Counted from the stretch's first letter, positions 22,231 to 33,131 are shown. The stretch: 64,000 nt of DNA from Proales similis (GCA_019059635.1 JAGVRJ010000001.1:1426001-1490000), one strand, 5' to 3'. Numbers and translations are program-made. Notes: generated by a model not told the origin, from the sequence alone.

Positions 22231-22839
22231 TCATTTGTGCACCACTGCACCGCCATGAATTACTGGTTTGTTCAATAGGGGCCTGTCACGCATGTAAGGC
22301 TCTTCTATTTCGAATCTATGATTCGGTTTGCCTCTCCAGCTCTGGTCGCTTGGCACGCGATTCTGGCTCGAGCTGCGCTGGCTAAACTGTCGCTGTTGTG
22401 TGTTCTGTGATCTTGGCACATAGGTGCGAGGGGTTCTTTCAGGCGAACTCGCCTGACCTTGCCGATTCGGTCTGTAAACGCGAGATCTTGGCGAAGCTCT
22501 ATATTGTCTCATTTCATCATCGACAAAATCATATTCGTCAGCAACTAGCTCGCCGCCGTCATAGTCAATTTCGTCTTGCATCACATAGTAGCGAGTCGGC
22601 CTTTTCTTCCTACGCGTTGAGACTAGCACAGGCTCATACTGATAGTCGGGCTCAGCATAGACATATTCTGTCTTGGGCTCGTTGACGTAGATGACGTTCG
22701 GCTCGTTCTTTATCACGTACTGATGGCTCGCTTGCGGCGCAACAGTCTCAACCACTCTGTAGCGAGGATGAGCGTCTTGTTGAACGTAATATGTCAAGGG
22801 AGCCCCTGCTCCGGGCACTTCGTAAATTCTCCGGTTCAT
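22231..22839 (-). CDS. Tyrosine- and arginine-rich protein of unknown function
   Basis: Single coding exon of 202 residues beginning MNRRIYEVPGAGAPLTYYV. The N-terminal half has many Tyr-Val pairs (YVIKNEP, VIYVNEP, EYVYAEPDYQYEP), then RRKKRPTRYYVMQDE. The C-terminal half is Ser/Arg/Gln-rich and looks disordered. An acceptor-like CATTTAG lies just upstream of the ATG, so a non-coding 5' exon is likely. AATAAA on the minus strand about 60 bp after the stop supports transcription. No signal peptide or membrane segment is visible. I do not recognise a family. Confidence 0.6.
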   Translation of the reverse strand: MNRRIYEVPGAGAPLTYYVQQDAHPRYRVVETVAPQASHQYVIKNEPNVIYVNEPKTEYVYAEPDYQYEPVLVSTRRKKRPTRYYVMQDEIDYDGGELVADEYDFVDDEMRQYRASPRSRVYRPNRQGQASSPERTPRTYVPRSQNTQQRQFSQRSSSQNRVPSDQSWRGKPNHRFEIEEPYMRDRPLLNKPVIHGGAVVHK

Positions 22840-23678
22840 TGACAATTTTCTAAATGATCGTCAGTTTATTTCGTAACCCGGATTAAAGCATCCGCTTCTA
22901 AATTTAAACGAGCACTGGCTTGAGACTAATGCATTTGCTTACATTTTCAGATTGAGTTGGTTCGTAAGGGAAAAAAGCCAGAATGATTTTAATAGGCAGA
23001 AATTTGGAAATTGAATTCAAGAGAGAGAGAGAGAGCGCGAGGGGGAGAAAGATTATTGACGCAAATTCACCGTGGTGATTGCTCTACGCCTCTCATTTCT
23101 TCGCCTCCTTAAGTAAGTGAGCCTAGACAGAGAGACACTGAACCAAACAGAGCGAGTGAGAGGGAGAGTGAGCACGAGAATATGAGCAGCGGGCGATGGA
23201 AGCGGTGCCACATTAATAAATATACTTTGAGCGCCAATGCAAACACTTTTATTACATTTTTACACTTTAGCTTTGATTATGCTGGCAAACTTCAACAAAA
23301 GGTGTGCAGCCATGCTTCAATGCCAGCGCCGATTTCTTTACAGTTTTTCGCTCTATTTTTTATTAGTTTCACTCTTGAGCTGAAGCGAAAGAGGATTTAA
23401 AAGGCCACGCAGCAAATGAAGTGGCAAATCTAGAGTCGTGCGCTTGTTTATTGCTCATTTAATCAAGAGCTGCAATCAAAGAAGAAGACGAGACTATCTG
23501 GAGATGAATATTTTACTTGCGAGGGCCAATTGCTTTTGACGTCCGCAGTTGCCAATTGCTGTTCACTCTGCCTCTTTGCTCTGTCTAGGCGCCTCGTAAT
23601 CCAACTGGAAAAAAAAAACTTGCTTTTGTTAAACGAATAATGATGAGCAAATAGTTGCCTAAATCAATCATTCGAGCT

Positions 23679-23702
23679 GAGAGAGAGAGAGAGAGAGAGG
23701 GA
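23679..23702 (+). repeat. GA dinucleotide tract
   Basis: Perfect (GA)n run of about 22 bases, one of three such tracts in the 1.8-kb region before the neuropeptide receptor gene. Confidence 0.7.
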
Positions 23703-24285
23703 GAAGTGAGAAAAAATTCTCTTGCCAGATAAGCAATTTTTTATTCGCCTCTTGTTTTATTTTGGCTGTTCGTTTATTCTTTTGACGCTCTGCTGGGGCT
23801 GGCTCCTGTGCGAATAATAAATTACAGAATTTCTCGTTTTCGACCAAGAGAGAGAGAGAGAGAAAGATAGAATAATCAGGAACCAGATTGAATTCGTTTG
23901 GCATTTGAGGCACTTTAGAGATTTGGCAAGTGAACCAATAATAATTATTGCCATTGTTGGCAAAGGAGATTTTCGCTCTCAATTAGACGCGTTTAATGGT
24001 CGCGTTTATTTTGGAAACAGTCGGCCCAGGGATAAGCTGTGCTTTGGTTAGAACGCGCTTTGCCATTAATGATCAGGTAAATTGCTTTCGCGTCGCTCGC
24101 TCTTCTTCTTTCTCCAGCACTTGAGACGAATGAGAAAAGAATAAGAAAGAGCACTGTTCAAGTCAGAGTTGCCGCTTGCTCACGAGGCGCAACATGTTGC
24201 CAACGCTCGTTTATCTTTGTTGCGGCCAATTTTGTGAATTTCTCGCCCAGACTGGAAATTGTAAATCATTTACATATGAATGGCA

Positions 24286-24294
24286 TATAAATAG
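24286..24294 (+). promoter_or_regulatory. TATA box upstream of the GnRH/corazonin-type receptor
   Basis: TATAAATAG followed 25-35 bases later by CAGTCGCC, a plausible initiator. This leaves a 5' leader of about 310 bases, which may contain an intron ending in the pyrimidine-rich TTTTTTTTCTCCAACCTAG at about 24590-24609. Confidence 0.5.
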
Positions 24295-24628
24295 CGCGCA
24301 CGCGTCAGACAGGGCTCAGTCGCCAATTCAGCTTCCAAATCAATTAAGAGCTCTAAATCGCATCAAGGTGCAAAGCAAGAGTGGGCTCTTTGCCTTCCGA
24401 TCGAGATCTGTGAATAAATTCACTAATCGTTTAAAACATGGTAATTACTCTCGCCGCAATCGCTGGTTAATTCACCTGTTTAACTGTCTCGCCGACGCTT
24501 TCAATTTTCTATCTTCGATCCTTTCTCTCTGACTTAAAGAGAACCCACCCGGCTGCATTGCAAACGCTCAATTAAAGGAAATATTCGATTTTTTTTTTCT
24601 CCAACCTAGACAGTAATTGAATAGCAGG

Positions 24629-26014
24629 ATGGCGGGCAACTCCAGTCTGACTGAATGCAATGCAACAGAGTTCTTGCAGCCGCCCTCCGAGCAGTGTCTG
24701 CCCTCTTACATGAAGCTGAGCAGAGCGGCGATCAACACAATTGTCATCTATTTCGTCTTGTTCGTGCTGTCGGCCGTTTGCAACCTCTCAATGCTCGGCT
24801 ACATTTGCGTGATGAAGCTTCGTCAACGCTCAAGGCTGCACATGTTCATGTTTCATTTGAGCATTGCCGATCTGATCATCACGTTCATCACAATTCCGAT
24901 GGAGATCGGATGGAAGTACACGGTCTATTGGAAGGCGGGCGCATTCGCATGTCATCTGTTTCAGTTCCTGCGTCCGATCGGCATCTATCTCGCCTCGTTT
25001 ATTATAATCTCGCTCTCAATCGATCGGTAAATTCTCTTCTGATTGCTCGGCCTCGATTCTCACTCTTCTACGATTTCCTGAAGCTACTTTGCCATTCTCT
25101 ATCCTCTAAAGCTCTACAGGCGCTATCTGCGCGCAGAGAACCTCGTCTACGTGGCCTACACAGTCAGCATAATATGCTCTGTTCCTCAGGTAGGACATTT
25201 CTGGTCATTTGTCGGGCAGATTTCATTATCTGATCGTCTGCAGGCGTTTGTGTTCAGTCTTGAGGCGCATCCGGTCCACAAGTGGTACACCCAGTGCGTA
25301 GACTTTAAATTTCGACTCTTGCAAAAGAGCGATGTCCAATCGGCCCGTTTCTACGAGATCATGTTCCTTCTCTATCAGATATTTGTGGCTTCAATCACAT
25401 TCTTCTTGCCGTTCGCAGTCATAGTCATCACCTACTCCAGAATATTTCTTCACATGGTCAAAAACATGCGCAAATCCAATCAAAGTAAATCGATCTCATC
25501 TCTTCGAAGCTCGATCTAATATACGTCCTCTGCCGCTTCTGTGCACTCTTAGACTCAGAGCACTTTTCGCAGACGCGCAACGAGACCATTCGCAGAGCAA
25601 AGAAGAAAACCTTGCGTCTGGCGATCGTCATTGGTATCAGTCAAATTTTATCCTAATTCATTCATTTCAACCGCAAGCAATTGCTAACCAAGTGTTTCAA
25701 GTTCTCGTGTTTCTCGTCTGCTGGACTCCTTACTACAGCATATCCATACTGTTCTGGATCGACCAAAAGGGCGCATCGGAGACTATTAATGAACGAGTTT
25801 ACAACTTCCTGTTCATATTCGCCGTGTCCAGCTGTCTGGGCAACCCTCTAGTCTACGGTTAGTGCTTGCACTCTGGTCCAGAACGCGGCCCTAAATCAAA
25901 TACGCTTCTTTTCAAGGTCTGACCGCCCTCAAAACAAAGGAGGCTCAGTGTGAAAGCCGAGCGGTCGAGCTACGCAAAAGCTCTCAATATCGCTCAATAA
26001 GACTTCATTCTTAA
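24629..26014 (+). CDS. GnRH/corazonin/AKH-type neuropeptide GPCR
   Basis: Rhodopsin-family receptor of 359 residues in six exons (24629-25026, 25084-25189, 25244-25484, 25553-25633, 25702-25857, 25917-26014). N-glycosylation sites (NSS, NAT) precede TM1. TM2 has LSIADLIITF and TM3 ends in an intact DRY box (IDRYFAIL). Extracellular loop 2 reads FSLEAHPVHKWYTQCV and TM5 FFLPFAVIVITYSRIF. TM6 has VCWTPYYS and TM7 is close to NPxxY (GNPLVYG). ECL2 and CWTPYY are typical of the GnRH/AKH/corazonin receptor group, which signals mainly through Gq. The tail after TM7 is only about 30 residues. I cannot separate corazonin from GnRH or AKH subtypes without a tree. Confidence 0.88.
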
Positions 26015-26491
26015 AAGTGCAAGCCTGCTCAGCTGAGTTATTAAATTAAATAAAAACGCGTCGGTAGAAGTAGACTGCTCATTCTGAGTCGATTTTAGCA
26101 TTCAACAGAGAGTGCTGGGAAGCGAAGAAAATTCGGTGCAAAAGACAAAACAAGGGACAGACGACGCAGTAGACACGGTGGACACGTGCGGACTAAAGTA
26201 AGGAGAAGAGCCAAAAACGAGAAGAGAGAGAGAGAGGGAGAAGGAGAAGAAGAGAGGGAGGGAGGGCGGCAGAGAAGCGGTGAAGTGTTTGAGCGATGAA
26301 TCAAAACTAGCATCGCAAACGAGCTCAAATCAGTCTCGACGCTCTCGCGAACTGATTGGCTCGGGCGAGCAAACTCAAGCCATATGGCCAATGTGGGACT
26401 TGTTGCAAATTTGCATTCACTACTCGAGTCTTGAATATAATACGAGACGTTTATTTCATTGCTTTGAAACCAAGAGGATAAAGCAATTGCA
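26015..26491. other. Intergenic, receptor to ribosomal protein L27a
   Basis: 477 bp including an AATAAA near 26046 for the receptor gene and a purine-rich GA tract at about 26222-26265. The L27a promoter should lie here. Confidence 0.4.
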
Positions 26492-27478
26492 ATGGTAAGA
26501 TCCCATTTAATCGAACGGACACAGCCGAATTGAGACAAGACTTGACTCGGCGTCCGACTTTTCCACGCTCGGCCGATAAGAAAATTCAAGCGCGTTTACT
26601 GCTTTAGGCAGCTAGAGGCTCTGGCAGGAACACCAACCTGAACAAACGCAAGAAGACCAGAAAGCTGAGAGGTCATGTGAGCCATGGACATGGTCGTATC
26701 GGTAAGTGACTGGCGCGCAAGTGACAGCCACGTCGCACAGGCAATAAGCGCTCGTAAAAAGGAAAGCACCGCAAGCACCCCGGAGGTAGAGGAAACGCTG
26801 GTGGTGCCCACCATCACCGAATCAACTTTGACAAATAGTACGTGTTGGCTTTTTGCTCTTTAGTACTTGAGACCTTTGCTCGGTGTAGAACGCGTGCCAG
26901 AGTGGCTGCGTCTAGGGGGCTCGTGCTATAAGTAAGATGGCGTAGAATCTCGCAACTTTTACGCCATAACAAATATAGCCGACACAATCAGACTCGTTTA
27001 AATCAAACAGGCCAGTCGCATTGTTTGACTGAGCTGTTCAAGCAAATGAGGACATGCGATCAAAGTCGTTATTGGACAGAATTCGCATTTATGTTTGTTT
27101 CTGTTACTTTTCAGCCATCCGGGCTACTTCGGCAAGGTCGGTATGAGACAATACCGTGTGCTCAAGAACCGACTCTGGCGACCGGCTATCAACTTGGACA
27201 AGCTCTGGAGCTTGGTCACCGAGCAGCACCGAGAGACTTACAAGAACAAGACCGACGTTGCGCCCGTGATCGACGTTGTCCGCGCCGTAAGCTCTCTCGC
27301 TCGCGACACTCTTTCTCTCTATTTCCGCTCTAACGCCTCACTTGGACAGGGCTACGCTAAGGTTCTTGGAAAGGGTGTGCTCCCATCGCAGCCAGTGATC
27401 GTCAAAGCCAAATTCTTTTCGAAATCGGCCGAGGAGAAGATCAAGAAGGTCGGCGGTGCCTGCGTTCTTGTCGCTTAA
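26492..27478 (+). CDS. RPL27A: 60S ribosomal protein L27a (uL15)
   Basis: Component of the large ribosomal subunit. Exon 1 is only the ATG (26492-26494), then 26608-26701, 26762-26837, 27115-27286 and 27350-27478, for 157 residues. Signature segments: [74 protein letters not shown] and the final ACVLVA. A first exon ending at the ATG is common in animal ribosomal-protein genes. Intron 3 (26838-27114, 277 bp) is much longer than the others and contains two inverted repeats, so it may host a snoRNA. Confidence 0.97.
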
Positions 27479-28690
27479 ATATTCCAAGCTGCATGCAAAA
27501 TAAAAAAAAAACACAAACAAACTAATCGCGTTTAGAGACATTAGTTGTCGGAGTCCTTGAATAATTGGCATCAAACATGAGCAGGAAAAGCGAAGCTAAT
27601 TAATCCATGATCTTAGCCGCTTCTCGGCTTTGAAGGGCAGAAACGGCTTATTAGCCTGAGATTGTCATTAGACAGGGATGATGTTTTCTTGAACATTTAG
27701 ACTCGATCTCGTGTCGAGCTAGATCGGATTAAGAGAATTCTGAAACAGGAGACGTGATCGCTCGTATAAGAATGAAGCGTGCAATCAAGCCCGGCATTTT
27801 ATTTGCGGGAAGTGCTCATCAAAGTGGTGAATTTACTTTTGGCGGTCGATGCTTGATTGCTCGCTTGATCGAGCAAGATCCATTGGTCTTTAGTGCCGAT
27901 CAACAAAACTCGCATCTTGGTTTCTTGCTCGCATTCAGAAACTTAAGTGAAGCGAGAAGAGCGCTCGCATGTCGGACTCGGCGGATATTAAACAACACGG
28001 GCGGAAACGGCGCTCATTCAATTAAACCTTGTATTGCTTTCCATTTATTAAAATGCCGCTCTCGTCCAAACGACGCCGATCTGTTTGACTCGTCTCGGGC
28101 CGCGTTACTAATTGCCCACATCACCCGCCTGTCTCTCTCTCTCTCTCTCTCTCTGGGCGCTTGCGTGTGTGCTGCGGTGAGCCACTTCATATTGGGCCTT
28201 GAGATGCTCAGAAAAGAAGAAGAGAACGAAGATGCTCGGAGCGAAAAAGTGAGAGCGGCTGCTGGTTTATTGCGCATACTTGAGCGAGCTCTATTAAAGT
28301 CCGACGAATCAGTTGGTGGCATACTTTGGTGCGGTTACTCAACCGGCGGCGGCGTGCGCTTCAGTTTCACGCGCGTTACCTAATTAAAGCGAAACGGGAC
28401 GAATTTGAGTGGGCAGCGCTGCCACTTAGACTCAACTCCTCATTTCCTCCAAGTGGCACTCCAAGCCTCCTCGCCAGTTTTATCTCATTGTTTATTCGCA
28501 TATCAACGCCCAGATTGTTATTAATATTAAAGAAGAAGCAACTATTTGGATCGTGATCAACTTCTACTTTTAATTTCCAATTGCCCGCATCTGTGACTAG
28601 CACAACTGCCAGCATAGATCCCAGTCACACACGCACAGGATTAATTCAATCGCCTGCAAATAATTCTCATAGCATCCGACTTACTTTCTC
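27479..28690. other. Intergenic region upstream of the neuropeptide gene
   Basis: 1.2 kb with a (CT)n tract at about 28131-28154. A 209-codon plus-strand ORF (27754-28383) crosses this tract and is rejected as spurious. AATAAAA just after 27490 serves L27a. Confidence 0.45.
28131..28154 (+). repeat. CT dinucleotide tract
   Basis: Perfect (CT)n run upstream of the neuropeptide gene. It creates a Ser-Leu repeat in a spurious ORF. Confidence 0.7.
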
Positions 28691-28699
28691 TATAAATAG
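28691..28699 (+). promoter_or_regulatory. TATA box of the neuropeptide precursor gene
   Basis: TATAAATAG sits about 100 bases before the start codon. Transcription would start near 28720-28730, leaving a purine-rich leader of about 65 bases. A strong TATA is typical of tissue-restricted secretory genes. Confidence 0.6.
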
Positions 28700-28791
28700 G
28701 AGCCACACCGGTCCTAGTCCGCATTCGGCACAATAATCTCTTGTTCGTAAATTAGATATTGAAGCGAAGAGAAAAAAAAAAAGAGAAAAGA

Positions 28792-29369
28792 ATGCAGAGA
28801 CCAACAAGAATGACCAGACAGATTCTTGCCTTTCTCTTCATGCTTTCTATGGCTATTGGCGCTCTCACCGATGCTTCAGTTCAAAATGGTCAGCCTGCCA
28901 TTTAAAATGCTCTATTTTGTTTTATCTAATTCGAATCGAACAGAAAAAGCGGTCGAAGAGGCAGTGCTCGAGAGCAATGCACTTAATAGTGTCCAGCCGC
29001 TGAACGGACTGGTCAGACGACTTGACCGCATGAAGTACTACGGAGCGCTCGGCAAGCGAATGGACTCGGCCTCAGAGTTGTAAGAACACTTGATCTCTCC
29101 TCCACGCAGCTTTTCACGTCCTTTCGTGCCTAAGGAGCGAAGAAGATCAAGTGATCTCTCGCCTATTGGAAATCGAAGCGCTCAGAGAGCAGCGTGATCG
29201 CGATCAGGCCAAGCGGTTGGACAAGATGAGATATTATGGCGGAATTGGCAAACGATCAGGATTCTTTGATTTCGGCTTCTTCAAGAACAAGAAAGACCAG
29301 GCGCTGGATGCAGATGGAAGACAATACTCGTTCGATCGTCTCCGATATTTGGGCAATATCGGCAAGTGA
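28792..29369 (+). CDS. Neuropeptide precursor with buccalin-like amidated peptides
   Basis: Three exons (28792-28888, 28944-29079, 29135-29369) encode 155 residues. The N-terminus is a signal peptide (RQILAFLFMLSMAIGALTDA). Three related peptides follow, each ending in an amidation glycine and a basic site: LDRMKYYGAL-GKR (residues 59-71, after Arg-Arg), LDKMRYYGGI-GKR (106-118, after Lys-Arg), and YSFDRLRYLGNI-GK at the C-terminus (142-155). The shared pattern [L/F]-D-[R/K]-x-[K/R]-Y-x-G-x-[L/I]-amide matches molluscan buccalins position by position (Asp, aromatic, Gly, then Leu or Ile amide). Buccalins are the spiralian relatives of allatostatin A. A phenylalanine-rich stretch (SGFFDFGFF) follows peptide 2. 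The product would act on a rhodopsin-family receptor; the family assignment is inference, the precursor architecture is plain. Confidence 0.85.
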
Positions 29370-29700
29370 ACGGACACATCTCATCATTCATTCAGTTCCA
29401 TGAGCCCACGTTTTGTTTTATTTAAAAGACTCGTCTAACTATCCTTCTTGGTGTTGAATGTGTGCAAATAAATGGCATAGTACCCGTAAGACTCGGTTCA
29501 GATTGGGCTCGTTCGCACACACGCCTGATTTGCTTTAGAGCAAAATGTATACAATCGAGATCAAAGAGAGAGAGAGAGAGAGAGAGACAGAGGATGATCG
29601 CTCTAAAAGTCAGTAGATTGTTTATTTTGATAATTTGCTTGTTACAATCACAAGACCGTGGACGATGCACGTGAAGAAGGAGGTCGGAGAGAGCGAATTG
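29370..29700. other. Intergenic between convergent neuropeptide and EI24 genes
   Basis: 331 bp, 3' flanks of both genes, with a (GA)n tract at about 29566-29588. AATAAA near 29467 suits the neuropeptide transcript. Confidence 0.45.
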
Positions 29701-30765
29701 CTAGTTTGTCTTGCGAATAGTGAACTGGGCCGGTTGAGGGTTGCCCTTGTCTGTGGGCTGTTTGGTCTTGGCCGCGCTCTTTCGCTTCGTGAACGTCTTG
29801 AATATCAGGTCGGTGAGATAAATAGAAAATCTGAAAAGAGAGAGTCGCACAAGCACGGGCTTTTGCATGCCGCCCTCTGACGAAGCAAACACAAACGGAC
29901 TGAGGGCTTCGTGGTCGGACTCGATCGCCGACAAGATGAAGGCCGGAAACACGGAGGCGAACAGAGTGGCGCTGTATATGTAGGAACCGGTCGCAGAGAG
30001 CAAGAGCGAGAGACTAAGGCCAAAGCCGAAAAAGTACGGCCATCTTGTTTCAATGTAGTCGATTCGCTCTCTGATGTCCCAGCTCATGTTGCACAGCTTG
30101 TACTCGAACGAGTAGAGCGAATACAAAAACGCCAAGTGCACATGCACGAGCAAGGTGGCCAGCCAGCTGATGGGCACCAAGCTGACCAACGAGCTCTGAA
30201 CTAAAAATATGAGCTGCATCAGACAGCTGAACAGGGTGTCGGCGATCACTTGGGCCAGAGTGAACTTTTGAAATATTTTCGGCTTGCCGTACTTTTGCTC
30301 GTAGGCGATGTCGGCTATTTCCTGGTGGCACAGCAAATTGAATATTTTGCTCAGCATGAACACAGGCAAGATCCAGATGAACGAGAACAAGAGCCGAATG
30401 GTCGGGTTTATGTAGAGCTCGATCCAGCTGTGGTTGCCAGCGTTTAAAAGTCGAAAAGCGATCGCGTTCAGCACCGGTATGAGCACGTAGTTGAACGTGA
30501 GTATGCACATGAACAGAAATATGCCGTTGAGGACACAGCTCTGAATCAAGCGCTGGTAGAGCTTTTCGTAGCTCTTGGCCAGCTTGCTCAGTTTGTAATG
30601 ACTTCGGCTTGTGCTCTGCTCGCCAATCTGCTTCAGTCGAGCGTTTATCATCTGGTTGTGAGCACTCTGGCGTTGAAAAAAGCGCACAAAGCCCAGCAGC
30701 GAGTCCTTGAAGCCGTTTATGAACTGTAAAATTGCCGGCTTGAATGACATGACGTTGCTTTGCAT
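29701..30765 (-). CDS. EI24: EI24 (etoposide-induced 2.4) ER membrane protein
   Basis: Single exon of 354 residues. EI24 is a multi-pass ER protein required for basal autophagy and linked to p53-induced apoptosis. Family features: GFKDSLLGFVRFF near the N-terminus, FNYVLIPVLNAIAFRLL, WILPVFMLSKIFNLLCHQEIADIA, the conserved SLYSFEYKLCNMSW region and IETRWPYFFGFGLSLSLL. About six hydrophobic segments are visible. The C-terminal tail is Lys-rich. The upstream in-frame ATG at 30765 is taken; a second at residue 6 is also possible. Confidence 0.93.
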   Translation of the reverse strand: MQSNVMSFKPAILQFINGFKDSLLGFVRFFQRQSAHNQMINARLKQIGEQSTSRSHYKLSKLAKSYEKLYQRLIQSCVLNGIFLFMCILTFNYVLIPVLNAIAFRLLNAGNHSWIELYINPTIRLLFSFIWILPVFMLSKIFNLLCHQEIADIAYEQKYGKPKIFQKFTLAQVIADTLFSCLMQLIFLVQSSLVSLVPISWLATLLVHVHLAFLYSLYSFEYKLCNMSWDIRERIDYIETRWPYFFGFGLSLSLLLSATGSYIYSATLFASVFPAFILSAIESDHEALSPFVFASSEGGMQKPVLVRLSLFRFSIYLTDLIFKTFTKRKSAAKTKQPTDKGNPQPAQFTIRKTN

Positions 30766-31639
30766 GTCAAGCTCAAGCTCAAAATCTTAAACACAAGTTG
30801 TATTCGATTAGCGTCATTGAGCAATATCAGTTGTCGTCGCCGTTTGCCTTATCGTTCTGCGTTCTTGTTTTTGCGCCTTCACAATTAAGCGAGCAAAAGC
30901 GCAAAATGAATGAAGCAAAAGTAAAGAAGAAACAGCCGATCGGCAAGAGAATGTGTTTTAATGCGCAGCAAAGAAGCAATTTCTGCCTCCTTCTCCTCTT
31001 CATAATTCACTATTATGCTGCGTCAAAGCCAAACAATTGAAGAAAGAAGTGAATCTCAGGGTCGGAACATTGACAGAGCAATGATGCAATTGCAACCATC
31101 GCCCTGCATGCAGTACAAGTCCGGCTCTGAATAATAATGATGGAATAAGTCGCAAGGTGCAAGCGGTTTGCGTTCACCTAACCGATCGACAGGCAAAAAG
31201 GTCCTAGCCAGGCGAAGAGAGTAGAAGCGTCAGCGTTGTTGCCAATTGCTACGCTGATTCGTTGCCCGGGCTCTAATTTCATGTTGTAATGCAGTCAAGG
31301 CCTCGACCTTTGGCAGACGCTTGCGCTGCGTGTTGTTTACACTCAGTCGAGAATGATAATCACGTTGCTCATCCACATTTGCACACTCGGGTTTGCCTTG
31401 CCTTTGGCCACGAGTCGGATAAAATAAATGTTTTATGTCAATTCCACTCTATGCTTGTCGCAGCCAGACGCCGCTTTTAATTTTTCGTGACTAATTGCCG
31501 CTATCTATCTTTAATTAATTTCTTTCAAATTTCGCCGCTGCTGTTTGCCCTTGTTGTTGTTGGTGTTTTCTCGTTCCTTGTTCGTTCGTTTGATTTAAAA
31601 ACGCTGTGGTTTAAAAATTTCGGTTTGTGACTAGAACAA
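30766..31639. other. Intergenic between divergent EI24 and SLC35G-like genes
   Basis: 874 bp without a supportable gene. The last 20 bases before the SLC35G-like ATG read TTGTGACTAGAACAA; the ACTAGAAC string recurs before the third thioredoxin start. Confidence 0.4.
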
Positions 31640-33131
31640 ATGGCGTCCAGAATCGGCAGTCGAACAAGCGTGTTTGAGCTAAAAAGAGTAAACCCGGCGA
31701 GCAGCGAGAAGGACCTCGAGCCGGCCGTAGATGACTCACTGGTTGAGCTGAGTCAAATCGGGGTGCTGGCAGCATCGTGCACTTCGCTGCGATACCGGAG
31801 TCGACCTGAGCTGGCTCAGAAACGAGCAGCTGAAGAAGCCGAAGACAAGCTATTGTTCAAAGAAGCTGAAAAGCCGCTGCCAGCTGAACCATCTGCTGAG
31901 CCATCTAGCGCGTTCGTGGCTCATTTAAGCCTCTATCAAGGGTACTACTACACGATTGGCTGCGCCTTTGTCTACACATGCTCGCAAATAATCATGAAAC
32001 GCTGCGTCAATCTGACCGGATCCGACCAGGCGCTCATTCGATACATAGTCGGCATGGTCGGCATGTTCATAGTGCTCAAGTACAAAGAGATCCCGGTCAT
32101 ACCGAAGCGCAAGCTTTCTCTCCTCGCTTTTCGTGGAATGCTGGGTAAGTTCGAATGCTCGTCTGGTTTGTTTATAAGCTTTCAACCGCCTACTCGCGTG
32201 CACAGGTTCAACGGCTCTGATTTCAATTTACTTTGCGTTGACGTTCATTGCTCCAGCCGATGTAACGTCAATGTCACATTCTAGTCTCATCATCACTGCG
32301 CTGCTGTCTCGCTTTTTCCTCAAGGAGAAGCTCACTCTGGCCCATTTACTCTCGACCATATTTACAATCACAGGCGCCTTGTTGATCTCAAAGCCGTCGT
32401 TTCTATTCGAATCGGACAATGCCAACAGCTTGGTCGACGACTTTCCCCCGCAGCAAAATGGCACCGAATCTGGCATAGACGAACCAGCCGAAGATCATAC
32501 ACACAGGCAACTCATGGGCATATTACTGACATTCTTGGGCTCCTCATGCGGCTCAGGCGTGTTCTTGGTCTTGAAAAAACTCAGCAGTCATCGGGTGCAT
32601 TGGGCCACAAACACAATATTCGTGTGCTGGATGGGCATACCGATATCGGCGTTGCTTTCCTTTCTTCTCATGAAATTCTCAGGCGCCCATTCGAATTGGA
32701 AAGATGAGCAGCAGACACTTCCCATGGACCTGTTCTACTCAATAAACTCGGCAATTCTCAGCATGATTGGCCTCATATTCATGAACAAGGCGCTTCAAGT
32801 AGAAGACGCGACCAAAATCGCAATCACCAAAACGATCGACGTCTTCTTCTCGTTCGTTCTGCAATATTTCTTCTTGAACATCAGCACCGACCTGCTGAGC
32901 GTTCTGGGCGCCTTGGCCATACTCACCGGCACATTCACCATCCTTTCCTATCGAATACTTGAAAGCAAATACCAGATTTCCATCGTCGACCAAGACGAGC
33001 ATGCGGCTAAATTGAACGAGGCGGGACCGGCTGGCGACAGCAACCAGGACGAGGTCATAATCAAGCGATCGGTGCTGGACAAGAGCTCGCTAAAGCTTTG
33101 CCTCCTCAAGCTCTTGTTCATCAAAGTCTAA
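31640..33131 (+). CDS. SLC35G-like drug/metabolite-superfamily transporter
   Basis: Two exons (31640-32144, 32206-33131) give 476 residues. After a hydrophilic N-terminus of about 95 residues come two EamA-type halves, about ten membrane helices in all. Typical segments are YYYTIGCAFVYTCSQIIMKR, FALTFIAPADVTSMSHSS, LLSRFFLKEKLTLAHLLS and the second-half VEDATKIAITKTIDVFFSF. These fit the SLC35G group, whose substrates are not firmly established. The C-terminus is hydrophilic. It may act at the plasma membrane or in the secretory pathway; I cannot infer the substrate. Confidence 0.85.

Larger units (their letters stand above)
22840..24628. other. Intergenic region upstream of two divergent genes
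   Basis: 1.8 kb with GA tracts at about 23020-23036, 23679-23702 and 23848-23863. A TATA box for the receptor gene lies at about 24286. Short ORFs here overlap the GA tracts and look spurious. Confidence 0.4.

Noticed and set aside
27608-27660. Short match to the 5' end of U2 snRNA (CGCTTCTCGGC)
   Set aside because: Only about a dozen bases agree. The branch-point recognition region and Sm site do not follow.
27754-28383. 209-codon plus-strand ORF upstream of the neuropeptide gene
   Set aside because: It runs through a CT microsatellite, which makes a Ser-Leu run. It has no recognisable similarity and lies where the promoter of the neuropeptide gene is expected.
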